Translations under genes and position numbers: made by a program | Notes under the pieces: model-generated | The model's database searches: none | The model's input: the letters and a program-made list of their open reading frames with translations, nothing else | What the model was told of the DNA's origin: nothing | In this document: piece after piece, positions 36,387-44,804 of the stretch | Layout: every line of letters starts with the position of its first letter | Position numbering within the stretch: position 1 is the stretch's first letter | Origin: Marinoscillum sp049115815 | GTDB lineage: Bacteria > Bacteroidota > Bacteroidia > Cytophagales > Cyclobacteriaceae | Direction of reading: 5' to 3' | Assembly (NCBI GenBank): GCA_049115815.1 | Contig: JAGDZO010000004.1 | Coordinates: forward strand, 124,001-188,000 | DNA: 64,000 nucleotides

Positions 36387-37925
36387 TTACCCCGCCCAAC
36401 CTTCTCTGTCCAAACTCCGGTATTGAATGGCTTCTGCGATGTGCTCGATGTTGATTTCTTCACTTTCTGCTAGATCAGCAATGGTTCGCGAAACTTTCAG
36501 AATACGATCATAAGCTCTTGCGGACAAGCCAAGCTTGTCCATCGCGGTTTTCAAGAGTGTTTTTCCTGCCGCATTGATTTTGCAAACTTCTTTGGTGGTG
36601 GTCGAGCCCATCATGGCGTTATTAAACACCTCTGGAGTTTCTTTAAAACGCTCCTTTTGAATGTCTCTGGCCTTAATGACTCGTGAGCGGATATCAAGAC
36701 TTGATTCAGATTTGCGATCGGCCGTCATTTGATCAAATGATACAGGAGTGACCTCCACATGCAGATCGATTCTGTCTAACAGTGGCCCAGATACTTTATT
36801 CAAATAACGCTGAACCACACCTGGCCCACAGACACATTCTTTTTCCGGGTGATTGTAATACCCACATGGACAAGGATTCATGCTGGCAATGAGCATAAAG
36901 TTGGCGGGATAGTCGATCGACACCTTAGCTCTGGAGATGGTCACTTGCCTTTCTTCCAGCGGCTGACGCATGACTTCCAAGACCGCTCGTTTAAATTCAG
37001 GCAACTCGTCCAAAAACAGGACGCCATTGTTGGCCAAAGAAATTTCTCCGGGTTGTGGAATTCCACCGCCTCCGACTAAAGCTACGTCTGAAATAGTATG
37101 ATGAGGGCTTCTAAATGGCCTTGATGCGATAAGTTTTCCATTCTGGCCAAGCTTGCCTGCTACAGAGTGAATCTTGGTTGTTTCTAATGCTTCGTGCAAA
37201 GATAGAGGAGGAAGAATAGATGAAAGTCGTTTGGCGAGCATGGTCTTGCCGGCACCCGGAGGGCCAATCATGATCACATTGTGACCACCAGCAGCGGCTA
37301 TTTCCATAGCACGTTTGATATTTTCTTGACCCTGCACATCAGCGAAATCCGATTCTATATTGTCCAGGTCATCAAAGAACACATCTCGCGTGTCATAATC
37401 GACGGGTTTGATAGGATTGGTTCCATCGAGATGTTCGATGGCTTCTTTGATGGTTTCTACACCTATGACGTCTAGCCCATCTACTATCGCTGCTTCCGTA
37501 GCGTTCTCTTTAGGTAATATGAAACCCTTAAAACCTTTCTTTCTTGCTTCAATAGCTATCGGGAGCGCTCCTTTAATAGGTCTTAGTATTCCGTCAAGGG
37601 AAAGCTCACCCATAATGACATATTTTTCCAACTCGGGAAAAACGACCTGTTCGGAAGCTTGAAGAATGCCCAAGGCAATAGGCAGATCGTAGGATGAACC
37701 TTCTTTTTTGATATCAGCCGGAGCAAGGTTAACCACTACTTTTTGCCTTGGCATCTTGTAGCCATTGTATTTGATGGCGGATTCTACGCGCTGTTCGCTT
37801 TCTTTCACGGCAGAATCTGGCAATCCCACCATGAAAAATTTGATCCCCTGTCCAACATTCACTTCTATAGTGATGGTGTAAGCATTGACGCCATAAACGG
37901 CGCTTCCGTAGGTCTTTGCAAGCAT
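36387..37925 (-). CDS. comM: YifB family Mg chelatase-like AAA ATPase (ComM)
   Basis: 512-residue protein with the YifB/ComM layout: an N-terminal Lon-protease-like domain (about 1-170; SAVYGVNAYTITIEVNVGQG, then LAPADIKKEGSSYDLP), a AAA+ Mg-chelatase domain with Walker A GPPGAGKTMLAKR (about 220) and the LFLDELPEF Walker B, a zinc-like Cys cluster CPCGYYNHPEKECVCG, and a C-terminal helical domain (ISRTIADLAESEEI region). ComM in naturally competent bacteria is a helicase that extends branch migration of incoming DNA. The gene is conserved in non-competent bacteria as well, so competence is not proven here. Confidence 0.93.
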   Translation of the reverse strand: MLAKTYGSAVYGVNAYTITIEVNVGQGIKFFMVGLPDSAVKESEQRVESAIKYNGYKMPRQKVVVNLAPADIKKEGSSYDLPIALGILQASEQVVFPELEKYVIMGELSLDGILRPIKGALPIAIEARKKGFKGFILPKENATEAAIVDGLDVIGVETIKEAIEHLDGTNPIKPVDYDTRDVFFDDLDNIESDFADVQGQENIKRAMEIAAAGGHNVIMIGPPGAGKTMLAKRLSSILPPLSLHEALETTKIHSVAGKLGQNGKLIASRPFRSPHHTISDVALVGGGGIPQPGEISLANNGVLFLDELPEFKRAVLEVMRQPLEERQVTISRAKVSIDYPANFMLIASMNPCPCGYYNHPEKECVCGPGVVQRYLNKVSGPLLDRIDLHVEVTPVSFDQMTADRKSESSLDIRSRVIKARDIQKERFKETPEVFNNAMMGSTTTKEVCKINAAGKTLLKTAMDKLGLSARAYDRILKVSRTIADLAESEEINIEHIAEAIQYRSLDREGWAG

Positions 37926-38147
37926 AAATTCTAAGATACCATATTCTCGATTAACTGTGCAAGCTCTCCAGAAGGACTATTTTAAAGAACCATTCAATTT
38001 TTAATTAAGGGCGATTTCCGCTTCAATTTATCCACTCGTATTGTCCAAGCAGAGGAAGAAAGAGGGTGTGATACCGATAGTTTTCTGATAAGATGAAGAA
38101 AAAGCGCCTAGTTTTGACAAATGAGTGCGGGTTTTGATAATTTATTT

Positions 38148-38155
38148 TATATTTG
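38148..38155 (+). promoter_or_regulatory. -7 promoter word before rpmG
   Basis: TATATTTG is an exact TAnnTTTG match and ends 27 bp before the L33 ATG, the expected place for a strong ribosomal protein promoter. TTTG is found at 38133-38136 but the spacing (11 bp) is too short for a normal -33 box. Confidence 0.55.
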
Positions 38156-38182
38156 CACTCCTTTTAATAATCGGGCAAGAAA

Positions 38183-38365
38183 ATGGCAAAGAAAGGTAAT
38201 AGAATACAGGTGATACTAGAGTGCACAGAACACAAAGAAAGTGGGCTTGCTGGAACATCACGTTACATCACTACCAAGAATAGGAAAAACACTCCTGAGC
38301 GTATTGAGCTTAAGAAGTACAATCCTATCATGAGAAAAATGACAGTTCACAAAGAAATTAAATAA
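38183..38365 (+). CDS. rpmG: 50S ribosomal protein L33
   Basis: 60-residue basic protein of the large ribosomal subunit. Sequence marks: RIQVILECTEHKESG, the SRYITTKNRKNTPERIELKKY core shared by all L33, and the C-terminal MRKMTVHKEIK. Only one of the four zinc cysteines of the C+ form is present, so this is a C- type L33 that does not bind zinc. It is followed 2 bp later by a DUF4295 gene, an arrangement typical of Bacteroidota. L28, often just upstream in other members, is not here. Confidence 0.95.
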   Translation: MAKKGNRIQVILECTEHKESGLAGTSRYITTKNRKNTPERIELKKYNPIMRKMTVHKEIK

Positions 38366-38367
38366 CC

Positions 38368-38523
38368 ATGGCGAAGAAAGTAGTTGCAACCCTGAAACAA
38401 CCCGGCGGAGCAAAATTCGCGAAGGTGATAAGAATGATCAAAACTGATTCTGGAAACTATACTTACAAAGAAGAGATGGTTCCTGAGGCAGACGTGAAAA
38501 CTGTATTGGCAAAGAAAGACTAA
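38368..38523 (+). CDS. DUF4295 small basic protein
   Basis: 51-residue Lys-rich protein starting MAKKVVATLKQPGGAKFAKV, followed by IRMIKTDSGNYTYKEEMVP. It matches the DUF4295 family, a Bacteroidota-specific protein that sits between L33 and ftsY; its location in the ribosomal block suggests a ribosome-associated role, which has not been inferred from anything in this sequence itself. The start is 2 bp after the L33 stop, so it is co-transcribed. It is short enough to be missed by a 60-residue cut-off. Confidence 0.92.
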   Translation: MAKKVVATLKQPGGAKFAKVIRMIKTDSGNYTYKEEMVPEADVKTVLAKKD

Positions 38524-38548
38524 TACGCTTCTAAAATATTTAACTTTA

Positions 38549-38575
38549 AAGTCCCTCTACTAAGGGACTTTTTTC
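38549..38575 (+). terminator. Rho-independent terminator between DUF4295 gene and ftsY
   Basis: AAGTCCCT (38549-38556) pairs perfectly with AGGGACTT (38563-38570) around a six-base loop, followed by a run of T. It is a strong terminator that should cut most L33/DUF4295 transcripts before ftsY, or act as an attenuator giving ftsY a lower share. Confidence 0.8.
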
Positions 38576-38601
38576 GTTTCAACACATTTCTGAATACTAC
38601 C

Positions 38602-39555
38602 ATGGGTTTAAAAAGCTTTTTCTCAAAAGACAAGAAAGAATCACTCGATAAGGGCTTGGAAAAGACCAAAGAGAATTTTTTCAGCAAGCTTGGCAAAGCT
38701 GTAGTTGGGAAGGCTACTGTGGATGAGGAGGTATTGGATGAACTGGAAGAAATTCTGGTCACCTCCGATGTGGGAGTAGATACCACTATCAAGATCATCA
38801 ACAGGATAGAAGACCGTGTCGCCAAGGACAAGTACCTGAATGCCTCCGAACTCAACAAAATTCTCCGTGAGGAAATAGCTGGATTGCTGTCTGAGAATAA
38901 CACCGTAGACCTTGATAATTTTGATATCCCAAAAGTAGAAGGACCTTATGTGATCTTGGTGGTAGGTGTAAATGGCGTTGGTAAAACTACCACAATCGGT
39001 AAGCTAGCTGCACAATTCAAAGCTTTGGGAAAAAATGTAGTGCTCGGCGCTGCGGATACCTTCAGAGCAGCGGCGGTAGATCAACTGATACTTTGGGGTA
39101 AACGAATCGATGTGCCGGTAGTATCCAAAGGGATGAATGTAGATCCTGCGTCAGTCGCTTTTGAGACGGCTAAGTATGGTGCAGAAAATGGTGCGGATGT
39201 GGTCATCATCGATACAGCTGGAAGACTTCATACCAAGGTGAACTTAATGAATGAACTCAGCAAGATCAAAAATGTCATCAAACGATTTATCCCTGAAGCT
39301 CCACATGATGTGATGTTGGTGCTCGATGGTAGCACAGGTCAGAACGCTTTTATTCAAGCAAAGGAATTCACCAAAGCTACAGAAGTCTCTTCTCTGGCGA
39401 TCACAAAACTTGATGGTACAGCCAAAGGTGGTGTGGTGATAGGCATCTCAGACCAATTCAAAATCCCTGTGAGATACATAGGCGTAGGAGAGAAAGTAGA
39501 AGACTTACAAGTCTTCAATAAGATGGAATTTGTGGATTCCTTTTTCAAGAAGTAG
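38602..39555 (+). CDS. ftsY: Signal recognition particle receptor FtsY
   Basis: SRP-family GTPase that docks ribosome-SRP complexes at the inner membrane. At 317 residues it has the NG domains without the long acidic A domain of E. coli. Motifs: G1 VGVNGVGKTTTIGKLA (residues 121-136), the insertion-box DTFRAAAVDQL, G3 DTAGRLHT, G4 TKLDGTAKGG, and the closing GVGEKVEDLQVF. It begins 27 bp after a strong terminator, so it may depend on read-through or on a promoter hidden around that stem. Confidence 0.96.
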   Translation: MGLKSFFSKDKKESLDKGLEKTKENFFSKLGKAVVGKATVDEEVLDELEEILVTSDVGVDTTIKIINRIEDRVAKDKYLNASELNKILREEIAGLLSENNTVDLDNFDIPKVEGPYVILVVGVNGVGKTTTIGKLAAQFKALGKNVVLGAADTFRAAAVDQLILWGKRIDVPVVSKGMNVDPASVAFETAKYGAENGADVVIIDTAGRLHTKVNLMNELSKIKNVIKRFIPEAPHDVMLVLDGSTGQNAFIQAKEFTKATEVSSLAITKLDGTAKGGVVIGISDQFKIPVRYIGVGEKVEDLQVFNKMEFVDSFFKK

Positions 39556-39575
39556 TTATGCTCTATATTTAGAGT

Positions 39576-40025
39576 ATGAGCAAAACAATACTCATTGGAT
39601 CGACCAATAGACTCTCCAACAAGACCAATAAGATAGTTTATTTAGTTGCTAGTGTTCTTTACATGTCTTTTGCTGGTAGTCGGTATTATCACCAAGGTTT
39701 TTCAACAGAAATGCTTTTCAACGTTTTAATGGGAGCAGGATTTTTGATATATGGAATGGTAATTTTTTCACCAACGCCTATCTCACCTAGAGTTCAAATT
39801 TCGGATAGTGAAATAGTCACAAGAACAAAGTTATTTGGGCCTACCACAAAAATTCTCTGGTCGGATATCGAATCAATTCGATATGCATCTTATGAAATAG
39901 AATTCCATTTGAAAAATGGCAAGGAAACTGTGTTTTATACATGTAACCCTGAAATCTCATTAGACATTAAACGGTCAATCAGAGAATTTGCTGAGGACAA
40001 AAACATTGATATTTCAGGGGGTTAG
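39576..40025 (+). CDS. Small two-helix membrane protein with PH-like tail
   Basis: 149-residue protein: two membrane helices (about 20-38 and 47-65), then a soluble part of alternating strands (ISDSEIVTRTKLFGPTTKILW, then SDIESIRYASYEIEF), which is how bacterial PH-like (DUF304-type) domains look. The name is not certain. It starts 20 bp after ftsY; a near-match promoter word (TATATTTA) precedes it. Confidence 0.6.
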   Translation: MSKTILIGSTNRLSNKTNKIVYLVASVLYMSFAGSRYYHQGFSTEMLFNVLMGAGFLIYGMVIFSPTPISPRVQISDSEIVTRTKLFGPTTKILWSDIESIRYASYEIEFHLKNGKETVFYTCNPEISLDIKRSIREFAEDKNIDISGG

Positions 40026-40180
40026 TAGGGACTATCTATTGATTTGAATGTGTTGGAGGGTGATCAATAAATTAAATGATCGGGAGCCTAGCTATCAAAA
40101 CGCTTATAGATATTTCTAATATTGAAATATTTCCGCTACTCATCAGGGTATAAAGGACGTGAGCTTGTTTAATACCTGAA

Positions 40181-41200
40181 ATGGAACCTTCATTCGACTT
40201 TTGGTCAGCGTTGTTTTTAGTAGCCAGCCTACAAGGATTGGTCTTATCCATCTTGATATGGAGAAAGCAGCATCAGGCCAATAAATTTTTGGCCTTGGTC
40301 ATTTTGGGTTTCAGCCTCATGCTAAGCTATTATGTCAGTTTTTGGACTGGATACGCTCAAGTATTGCCCCGCTTTCTAGGTGTACTGCAGGGCATGACCT
40401 ACCTGATCGGGCCATGGTTTTATGGATACCTTTTGTCAGATCAGTGGCCTGAGACTCTTGATTGGAAACATTTCTTCCTGGCGGTTATCTATCCTATTTA
40501 CTTCCTATCTGTTCCAGAATTAGTGTCTAACCATCAATGGCTAATCACTGCGCAGAACCTAATACAGGTCAGCCATTTATTAGCCTATGCAGGGTTGTCA
40601 GTCAGAGTGACCAGGAGGCAATCTCTGACTTCACAAAAGTGGAAGCCAATTCTCACGTATCTTTTTACAGGCTATGCATTGAGCTTCCTGACCTACTACG
40701 TGCTCGTATGGACAGGCAAGATTCGACTGGAATATGATTATTTCATTTCCTTTTTTTCCACAGGCTTTATCTACTTCATTGGGTATTGTGGCTATGAGCC
40801 GAAGAATGTGTTTCAAGTCGTTGCTACTCGCAAATACGATAAATCGGGGCTCTCCCAAAATGCCGCTGAGTCGATCCTAAAGGCCGTCAAGAAATATATG
40901 GAAACCGAAAAGGGCTTTTTGAATAATGACTTGAAACTTCAACGACTCGCGGATGATTTGTCCATCTCATCCAATCATATCTCCAGAGTGATCAATGAAT
41001 TGGAAGGGTGCAATTTCCATGACTTTGTGAATAGATATCGTGTGGAGGAGGCCAAAAAATTGCTTTCCGAGGATAGCGATCGATACAAGATCATTCAAAT
41101 CGCCTATATGGCCGGGTTTAATAATAAAGCCACATTTAACTCGGCATTTAAGAAGTTCGTAGGGATTCCCCCTTCCCAATTCCGAAAATCGATACTTTGA
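40181..41200 (+). CDS. AraC family regulator with N-terminal membrane sensor
   Basis: 339 residues: about seven membrane helices in the first 215 residues (starting FWSALFLVASLQGLVLSILI), a linker, then an AraC-type double helix-turn-helix at about 235-339. The HTH region reads LKLQRLADDLSISSNHISRV for the first motif and IAYMAGFNNKATFNSAFKKF for the second, followed by VGIPPSQFRK. Such membrane-bound AraC proteins are frequent in Bacteroidota and presumably respond to a membrane or external signal. The gene just downstream on the same strand (TPR protein) starts 77 bp later and could be its target. Confidence 0.87.
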   Translation: MEPSFDFWSALFLVASLQGLVLSILIWRKQHQANKFLALVILGFSLMLSYYVSFWTGYAQVLPRFLGVLQGMTYLIGPWFYGYLLSDQWPETLDWKHFFLAVIYPIYFLSVPELVSNHQWLITAQNLIQVSHLLAYAGLSVRVTRRQSLTSQKWKPILTYLFTGYALSFLTYYVLVWTGKIRLEYDYFISFFSTGFIYFIGYCGYEPKNVFQVVATRKYDKSGLSQNAAESILKAVKKYMETEKGFLNNDLKLQRLADDLSISSNHISRVINELEGCNFHDFVNRYRVEEAKKLLSEDSDRYKIIQIAYMAGFNNKATFNSAFKKFVGIPPSQFRKSIL

Positions 41201-41277
41201 ATTGCCTAGTTCTGAGGTAAAATCTCATAGGATTAGACCTATCCTAAATGACATATTGGTATCATTGATTCGTAAAT

Positions 41278-42177
41278 ATGACAATTATGAGAGTCCTACC
41301 TATTTTTTTGATCATCATCCCTTCATTCCTATTTGCACAGCAGAGCAGGGAGGTTGCAGATTCATTATTCAACAATCAGAAATGGTCTGAGGCCATCAAG
41401 TCGTACAAAAAGTATCTCAAAAAGAACGAGCAAGACTCGATGGCTTGGTATCGTGTAGCTAAATCATACGCTGGAATCAAGAATTATGAAAAGGCTTTAG
41501 AATCTTTTGATCAGGCTTTGGCCACTAATTTTTTCCCCTCGTATGTACACTTCAATAAAGCTAAGACATATGCTGCCATGAAAAAGACGACTGAGATGTA
41601 CCTAGAGTTGAATGATGCTACGTCAAACGGATTTTTCAATTACAAGCTGCTAACAACTGACGAAGATTTCGGAAATGTGCTTGAAGAAACTGATTTCCAA
41701 AAAGTCATATCAAAGGCCAAAGAGAATGCCTATCCATGCTTGACAGATTCGAATGCTCGACATTTTGATTTTTGGATTGGGACTTGGGATGTATATGCAG
41801 GAGGAAGAAAAGTGGGCGAAAATACCATCACCATGGCAAATGGAGGCTGTGCCATTCATGAGAGCTACACCACTCCCGGTGTGTATACAGGGCAATCAGT
41901 CAATTACTATGATAAATTGGACAAGAAATGGCATCAGACGTGGGTGGATAGCGGAGGAGGAGTCCTTGACTATGTGGAAATAGATAAGGCCGAAGGAATG
42001 CTCCAGTTTCAATGCGATTACATGAATAGACAAGGACAAGTGGTTAAATCAAGGTTGACTTTTACCAAGAATGATGATTGTACAGTGCGCCAGCTATTCG
42101 AAGATTCCACTGATGGTGGCGAAAACTGGACGCCTGGTTTTGATGGGTTGTACAAGCCTCAAGAAAAGGGTGATTAA
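41278..42177 (+). CDS. Secreted TPR protein with DUF1579-like domain
   Basis: 299-residue protein with a signal peptide (cut near FLFAQQ), two to three TPR motifs at about 25-135 (SEAIKSYKKYLKKNEQDSMA, then NYEKALESFDQALATNFF) and a lipocalin-like DUF1579-type domain at about 165-290 (FDFWIGTWDVYAGGRKVGEN, then GGCAIHESYTTPG). DUF1579 domains are of unknown function. An ATG three codons in (41287) gives a more typical signal peptide start. The gene ends 14 bp before a repeat block. Confidence 0.75.
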   Translation: MTIMRVLPIFLIIIPSFLFAQQSREVADSLFNNQKWSEAIKSYKKYLKKNEQDSMAWYRVAKSYAGIKNYEKALESFDQALATNFFPSYVHFNKAKTYAAMKKTTEMYLELNDATSNGFFNYKLLTTDEDFGNVLEETDFQKVISKAKENAYPCLTDSNARHFDFWIGTWDVYAGGRKVGENTITMANGGCAIHESYTTPGVYTGQSVNYYDKLDKKWHQTWVDSGGGVLDYVEIDKAEGMLQFQCDYMNRQGQVVKSRLTFTKNDDCTVRQLFEDSTDGGENWTPGFDGLYKPQEKGD

Positions 42178-42191
42178 CAGGACTGCTTCAA

Positions 42192-42655
42192 CGTCATTCC
42201 CCTGCGAAGTGCAACGGAGACCGTGGAATCTCAGTGCCATTAAGGCAAGTTGCAAACTTGAAGGTTTAGGAATCCTCGTTACAAACGAGGACTAGTTAAA
42301 GTCTAAGAGTCCTCTGCGAGTGACTCTTAGAAGAAAAACCAACAGTTTAGACTTCCAAGGTTTGCAAAACCATGAAGGTCTTGGTTGTTTAAAGATTCCC
42401 CGACAAGCTTCCTTCGTCAGTTTTCGTGGAATGACGAGCGAAACAGTCTAATCGAGAGCAACAATTATACAATTACTACACCACGTCATTCCGCGGCGCA
42501 GCGTAGACCGGGGAATCCTTGTAGCCGCACTTAGCCTTGATGTCTAGCAACAAATACTTAGCGGTTGTTGGTTTGGGTAATATCAAAACCCGTTATATTT
42601 ATAATAAAGATACTATGCGGGTGAATTGAACGCTGGTCACTTTATCCAATTGTTA
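42192..42655 (+). repeat. Repeat block A (about 464 bp, noncoding)
   Basis: Very similar along its length to 44210-44682 and, over the first ~110 bp, to 48826-48934. It holds several small hairpins: CCTCGTT-ACA-AACGAGG (42274-42290), TAAGAGTC...GACTCTTA (42304-42329), and a decayed copy of the AGACCTCCGAGGTTTT inverted repeat (42349-42381). Two ACGTCATTCC...GGGAATC-type modules mark its ends. The last ~110 bp (from TCTAGCAACAA at 42543 to CCAATTGTTAGA) has imperfect inverted ends. No protein is encoded and no transposase is seen. Confidence 0.8.
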
Positions 42656-42667
42656 GAGGTCATGCAC

Positions 42668-43363
42668 ATGAACAAGCGAATTACTTTTCTAGTCCTATTA
42701 GTCAACAGCGTAGTGCCACTGAATGCTCAGTTGGCTTGTGATGGGAAACTAAACAAGGAACACTGGTATTACAGAGAGCTGCAAAAAGGTGAATTCCGAG
42801 AGAACATGACTTTGATATCAGCTCAACCAAACTCTATTTTTCCAGACACACTAAATATGCAATTTAGTTCGCCTGATGAACTGGAAGGGCTAGATGAGCA
42901 TGAAATAATGAATAAGCTTATTCTAAAGGAATACGCTTGTTTTCTTGAAATGATTGACGAACAACCACTCCATCTTGATTCTATTGAATCAATCCGACTG
43001 ATCAAGAATCACTCAGTTTATAGAGTTAAATATCAAGATAATAGGTGCTATTTATCTTTTAAAGAATTTGATGGTTTAGAGATGACTGAGCACTGCAAGG
43101 AGATTCTTCCAATAGATTTCGAATATCTTAAGAAAAGAATTCATCAAGTCAACTTCTTTACTACCCCAGCTTTCCCGTCTCCTGATTTCGAAACGTATGG
43201 GTTAGTAATGCATGGAAGCTATATATTAGTTGAAGCTAATATTAACGGAAAATATCACTTGGTTTATATGAACAATCTGTTTACCTATCAGCCTGATTTT
43301 AACAGAATTAACCTTTGGTTTATGGGAAACGCTCGGAACTATACGACCTCTAACAGTCGCTGA
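42668..43363 (+). CDS. Secreted protein of unknown function
   Basis: 231 residues with a signal peptide MNKRITFLVLLVNSVVPLNA. I chose ATG 42668, since the longer frame starting at 42626 would put coding sequence into the repeat block. The mature protein is acidic, with Cys residues at LACDGKL, EYACFLEM, NRCYLSF and EHCKEIL that could form two disulfides. No family is recognised. It lies directly behind a repeat end that is also found in front of an unrelated gene at 44.8 kb, so it has the look of an inserted cassette gene. Confidence 0.65.
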   Translation: MNKRITFLVLLVNSVVPLNAQLACDGKLNKEHWYYRELQKGEFRENMTLISAQPNSIFPDTLNMQFSSPDELEGLDEHEIMNKLILKEYACFLEMIDEQPLHLDSIESIRLIKNHSVYRVKYQDNRCYLSFKEFDGLEMTEHCKEILPIDFEYLKKRIHQVNFFTTPAFPSPDFETYGLVMHGSYILVEANINGKYHLVYMNNLFTYQPDFNRINLWFMGNARNYTTSNSR

Positions 43364-43506
43364 AATATGGCTGTCCATTCTACCATCTTCTGCTCGCAGG
43401 ATTCTCAGACTTTCGGAACGCAATGCCATTTAGAACCGTTGTGAGCTTCGGCAGATTTCACTACATTCGTGCTATTTACTAGCTGCGGACATACGCCCGA
43501 TAGCTG

Positions 43507-44319
43507 ATCGTCAAGAGCCTATGGAAAAATATGAATCATTAACTCGAAAGATTTCAAGTCTTATTTACAAGGAACGATCAAATACAATATTGGAACACTT
43601 TCGAACCTGGTTTCATGGTAACGAACGCCATTATTTTGGTAACATCTCGGATGACCAATTTCAGATTTGGAGATTTACTAGAGGTGCACAGGGATTTCAT
43701 CCAGTCATAACGGGCAAGATATCTATTACTGAACATGGCGAACCAACTGTTAACCTCAAAGCAACTCTAAATCCACTTGGTTATTTACAAGCGATTTTAG
43801 GAACGATTGGATTGATTTTTATGACAGTCTTCATTTTACCAACCAATACGAACATATTTATCAATTTTTTAGTGGTTTTTGGGATATCAATGATAGTAGC
43901 AGGAATTGTGTATTTCGCATATAAATATGAAACTCGACATCATCTAGAACAACTAGATGAAGAGTTGAGCAAACTCCAACAATAATTTCCGTTACGCACC
44001 CCCCCCTCTGGCGCTGATTTGAGCGATATCAGGAATCCATGACTTGAAAGTCAGATTAGCAAACTACGGAAGCAACTTTAGTTGCTATTGAGTAGACCTC
44101 CGAGGTTTTGATTGTCTAAAGATTCCCTGACAAGCTTCCCTCGTCAGCTTTCGTGGAATGACGAGCGAAACAGTCTATTCGAGAGTAAAAATTTTACAAA
44201 TATTCCACCACGTCATTCCACGGCGCAGCTTAGCGGAGACCGGGGAATCTCAGTGCCATTAAGGCAAGTTGCAAACTTGAAGGTTTAGGAATCCTCGTTA
44301 CAAACGAGGACTAGTTAAA
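43507..44319 (+). repeat. Direct duplication, left copy
   Basis: From ATCAAGAGCC just before the two-helix gene through its downstream noncoding DNA to the hairpin CCTCGTT-ACA-AACGAGG, this segment matches 48075-48934. Differences include eight C in a row here (43999-44006) against five in the other copy, and a broken half of the AGACCTCCGAGGTTTT palindrome here (44094-44109) where the right copy has the full 33-bp palindrome. Confidence 0.85.
43521..43985 (+). CDS. Two-helix membrane protein, intact copy of a duplicated gene
   Basis: 154 residues: a charged N-terminal 85 residues (MEKYESLTRKISSLIYKERS, later QIWRFTRGAQGF), two membrane helices (about 90-110 and 113-132), and a charged coiled-coil-like tail (HHLEQLDEELSKLQQ). 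The family is unknown. A second, broken copy lies at 48088-48550 with more than 90 per cent identity by eye, including downstream DNA. This copy has an intact frame and ends in a stretch leading into the repeats. Confidence 0.7.
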   Translation: MEKYESLTRKISSLIYKERSNTILEHFRTWFHGNERHYFGNISDDQFQIWRFTRGAQGFHPVITGKISITEHGEPTVNLKATLNPLGYLQAILGTIGLIFMTVFILPTNTNIFINFLVVFGISMIVAGIVYFAYKYETRHHLEQLDEELSKLQQ

Positions 44320-44682
44320 GTCTCAGAGTCCTCTGCGAGTGACTCTTAGAAGAAAAACCAACAGTTTAGACCTCCGAGGTTTCAAAACCTTGAAGGTCTT
44401 GGTTGTCTAAAGATTCCCCGATAAGCTTCCCTCGTCAGCTTTCGAGGAATGATGAGCGAAACAGCCTATTCGAGAGTAAAAATTTCACAATTACTCCATC
44501 ACGTCATTCCACGGCGTAGCGCAGCGTAGACCGGGGAATCCTTGTAGCCGCACTTAGCTTTGATGACTAGCAACAAATTCTTAGTGGTTGTTGGTTTGAG
44601 TAATATCAAAACCCGTTATATTTATAATAAAGATAATATGCGGGTGAATTGAACGCTGGTCACTTTATCCAATTGTTAGACA
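44210..44682 (+). repeat. Repeat block B (about 472 bp, noncoding)
   Basis: Near-identical to block A (42192-42655) from ACGTCATTCC to CCAATTGTTAGA. It carries the same hairpins: CCTCGTT-ACA-AACGAGG (44293-44309) and a damaged AGACCTCC palindrome (44368-44399). The flank after TTGTTAGA differs completely from that of block A, so different genes follow the same repeat end. With the unique left part (43986-44209) it fills the 819-bp gap before hchA; no further gene is seen in that gap. Confidence 0.8.
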
Positions 44683-44804
44683 CAATTAAAACCGATCCAT
44701 CCCTAAATATCAACTTCCTTAATTTCATTTAGTCTTTCCGAGAAATCTTTTAGTGAGCTCATTTTGCTCTGATGAACTTTGGTTTATCAATAAATGAGAG
44801 GATT

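Noticed and set aside
37926..38147. Possible gene between comM and rpmG
   Set aside because: No frame with protein character; the stretch seems to be leader and promoter DNA.
43999..44006. Run of eight C as a phase-variation tract
   Set aside because: It lies after the stop of the two-helix gene in noncoding DNA with no promoter spacing role apparent.
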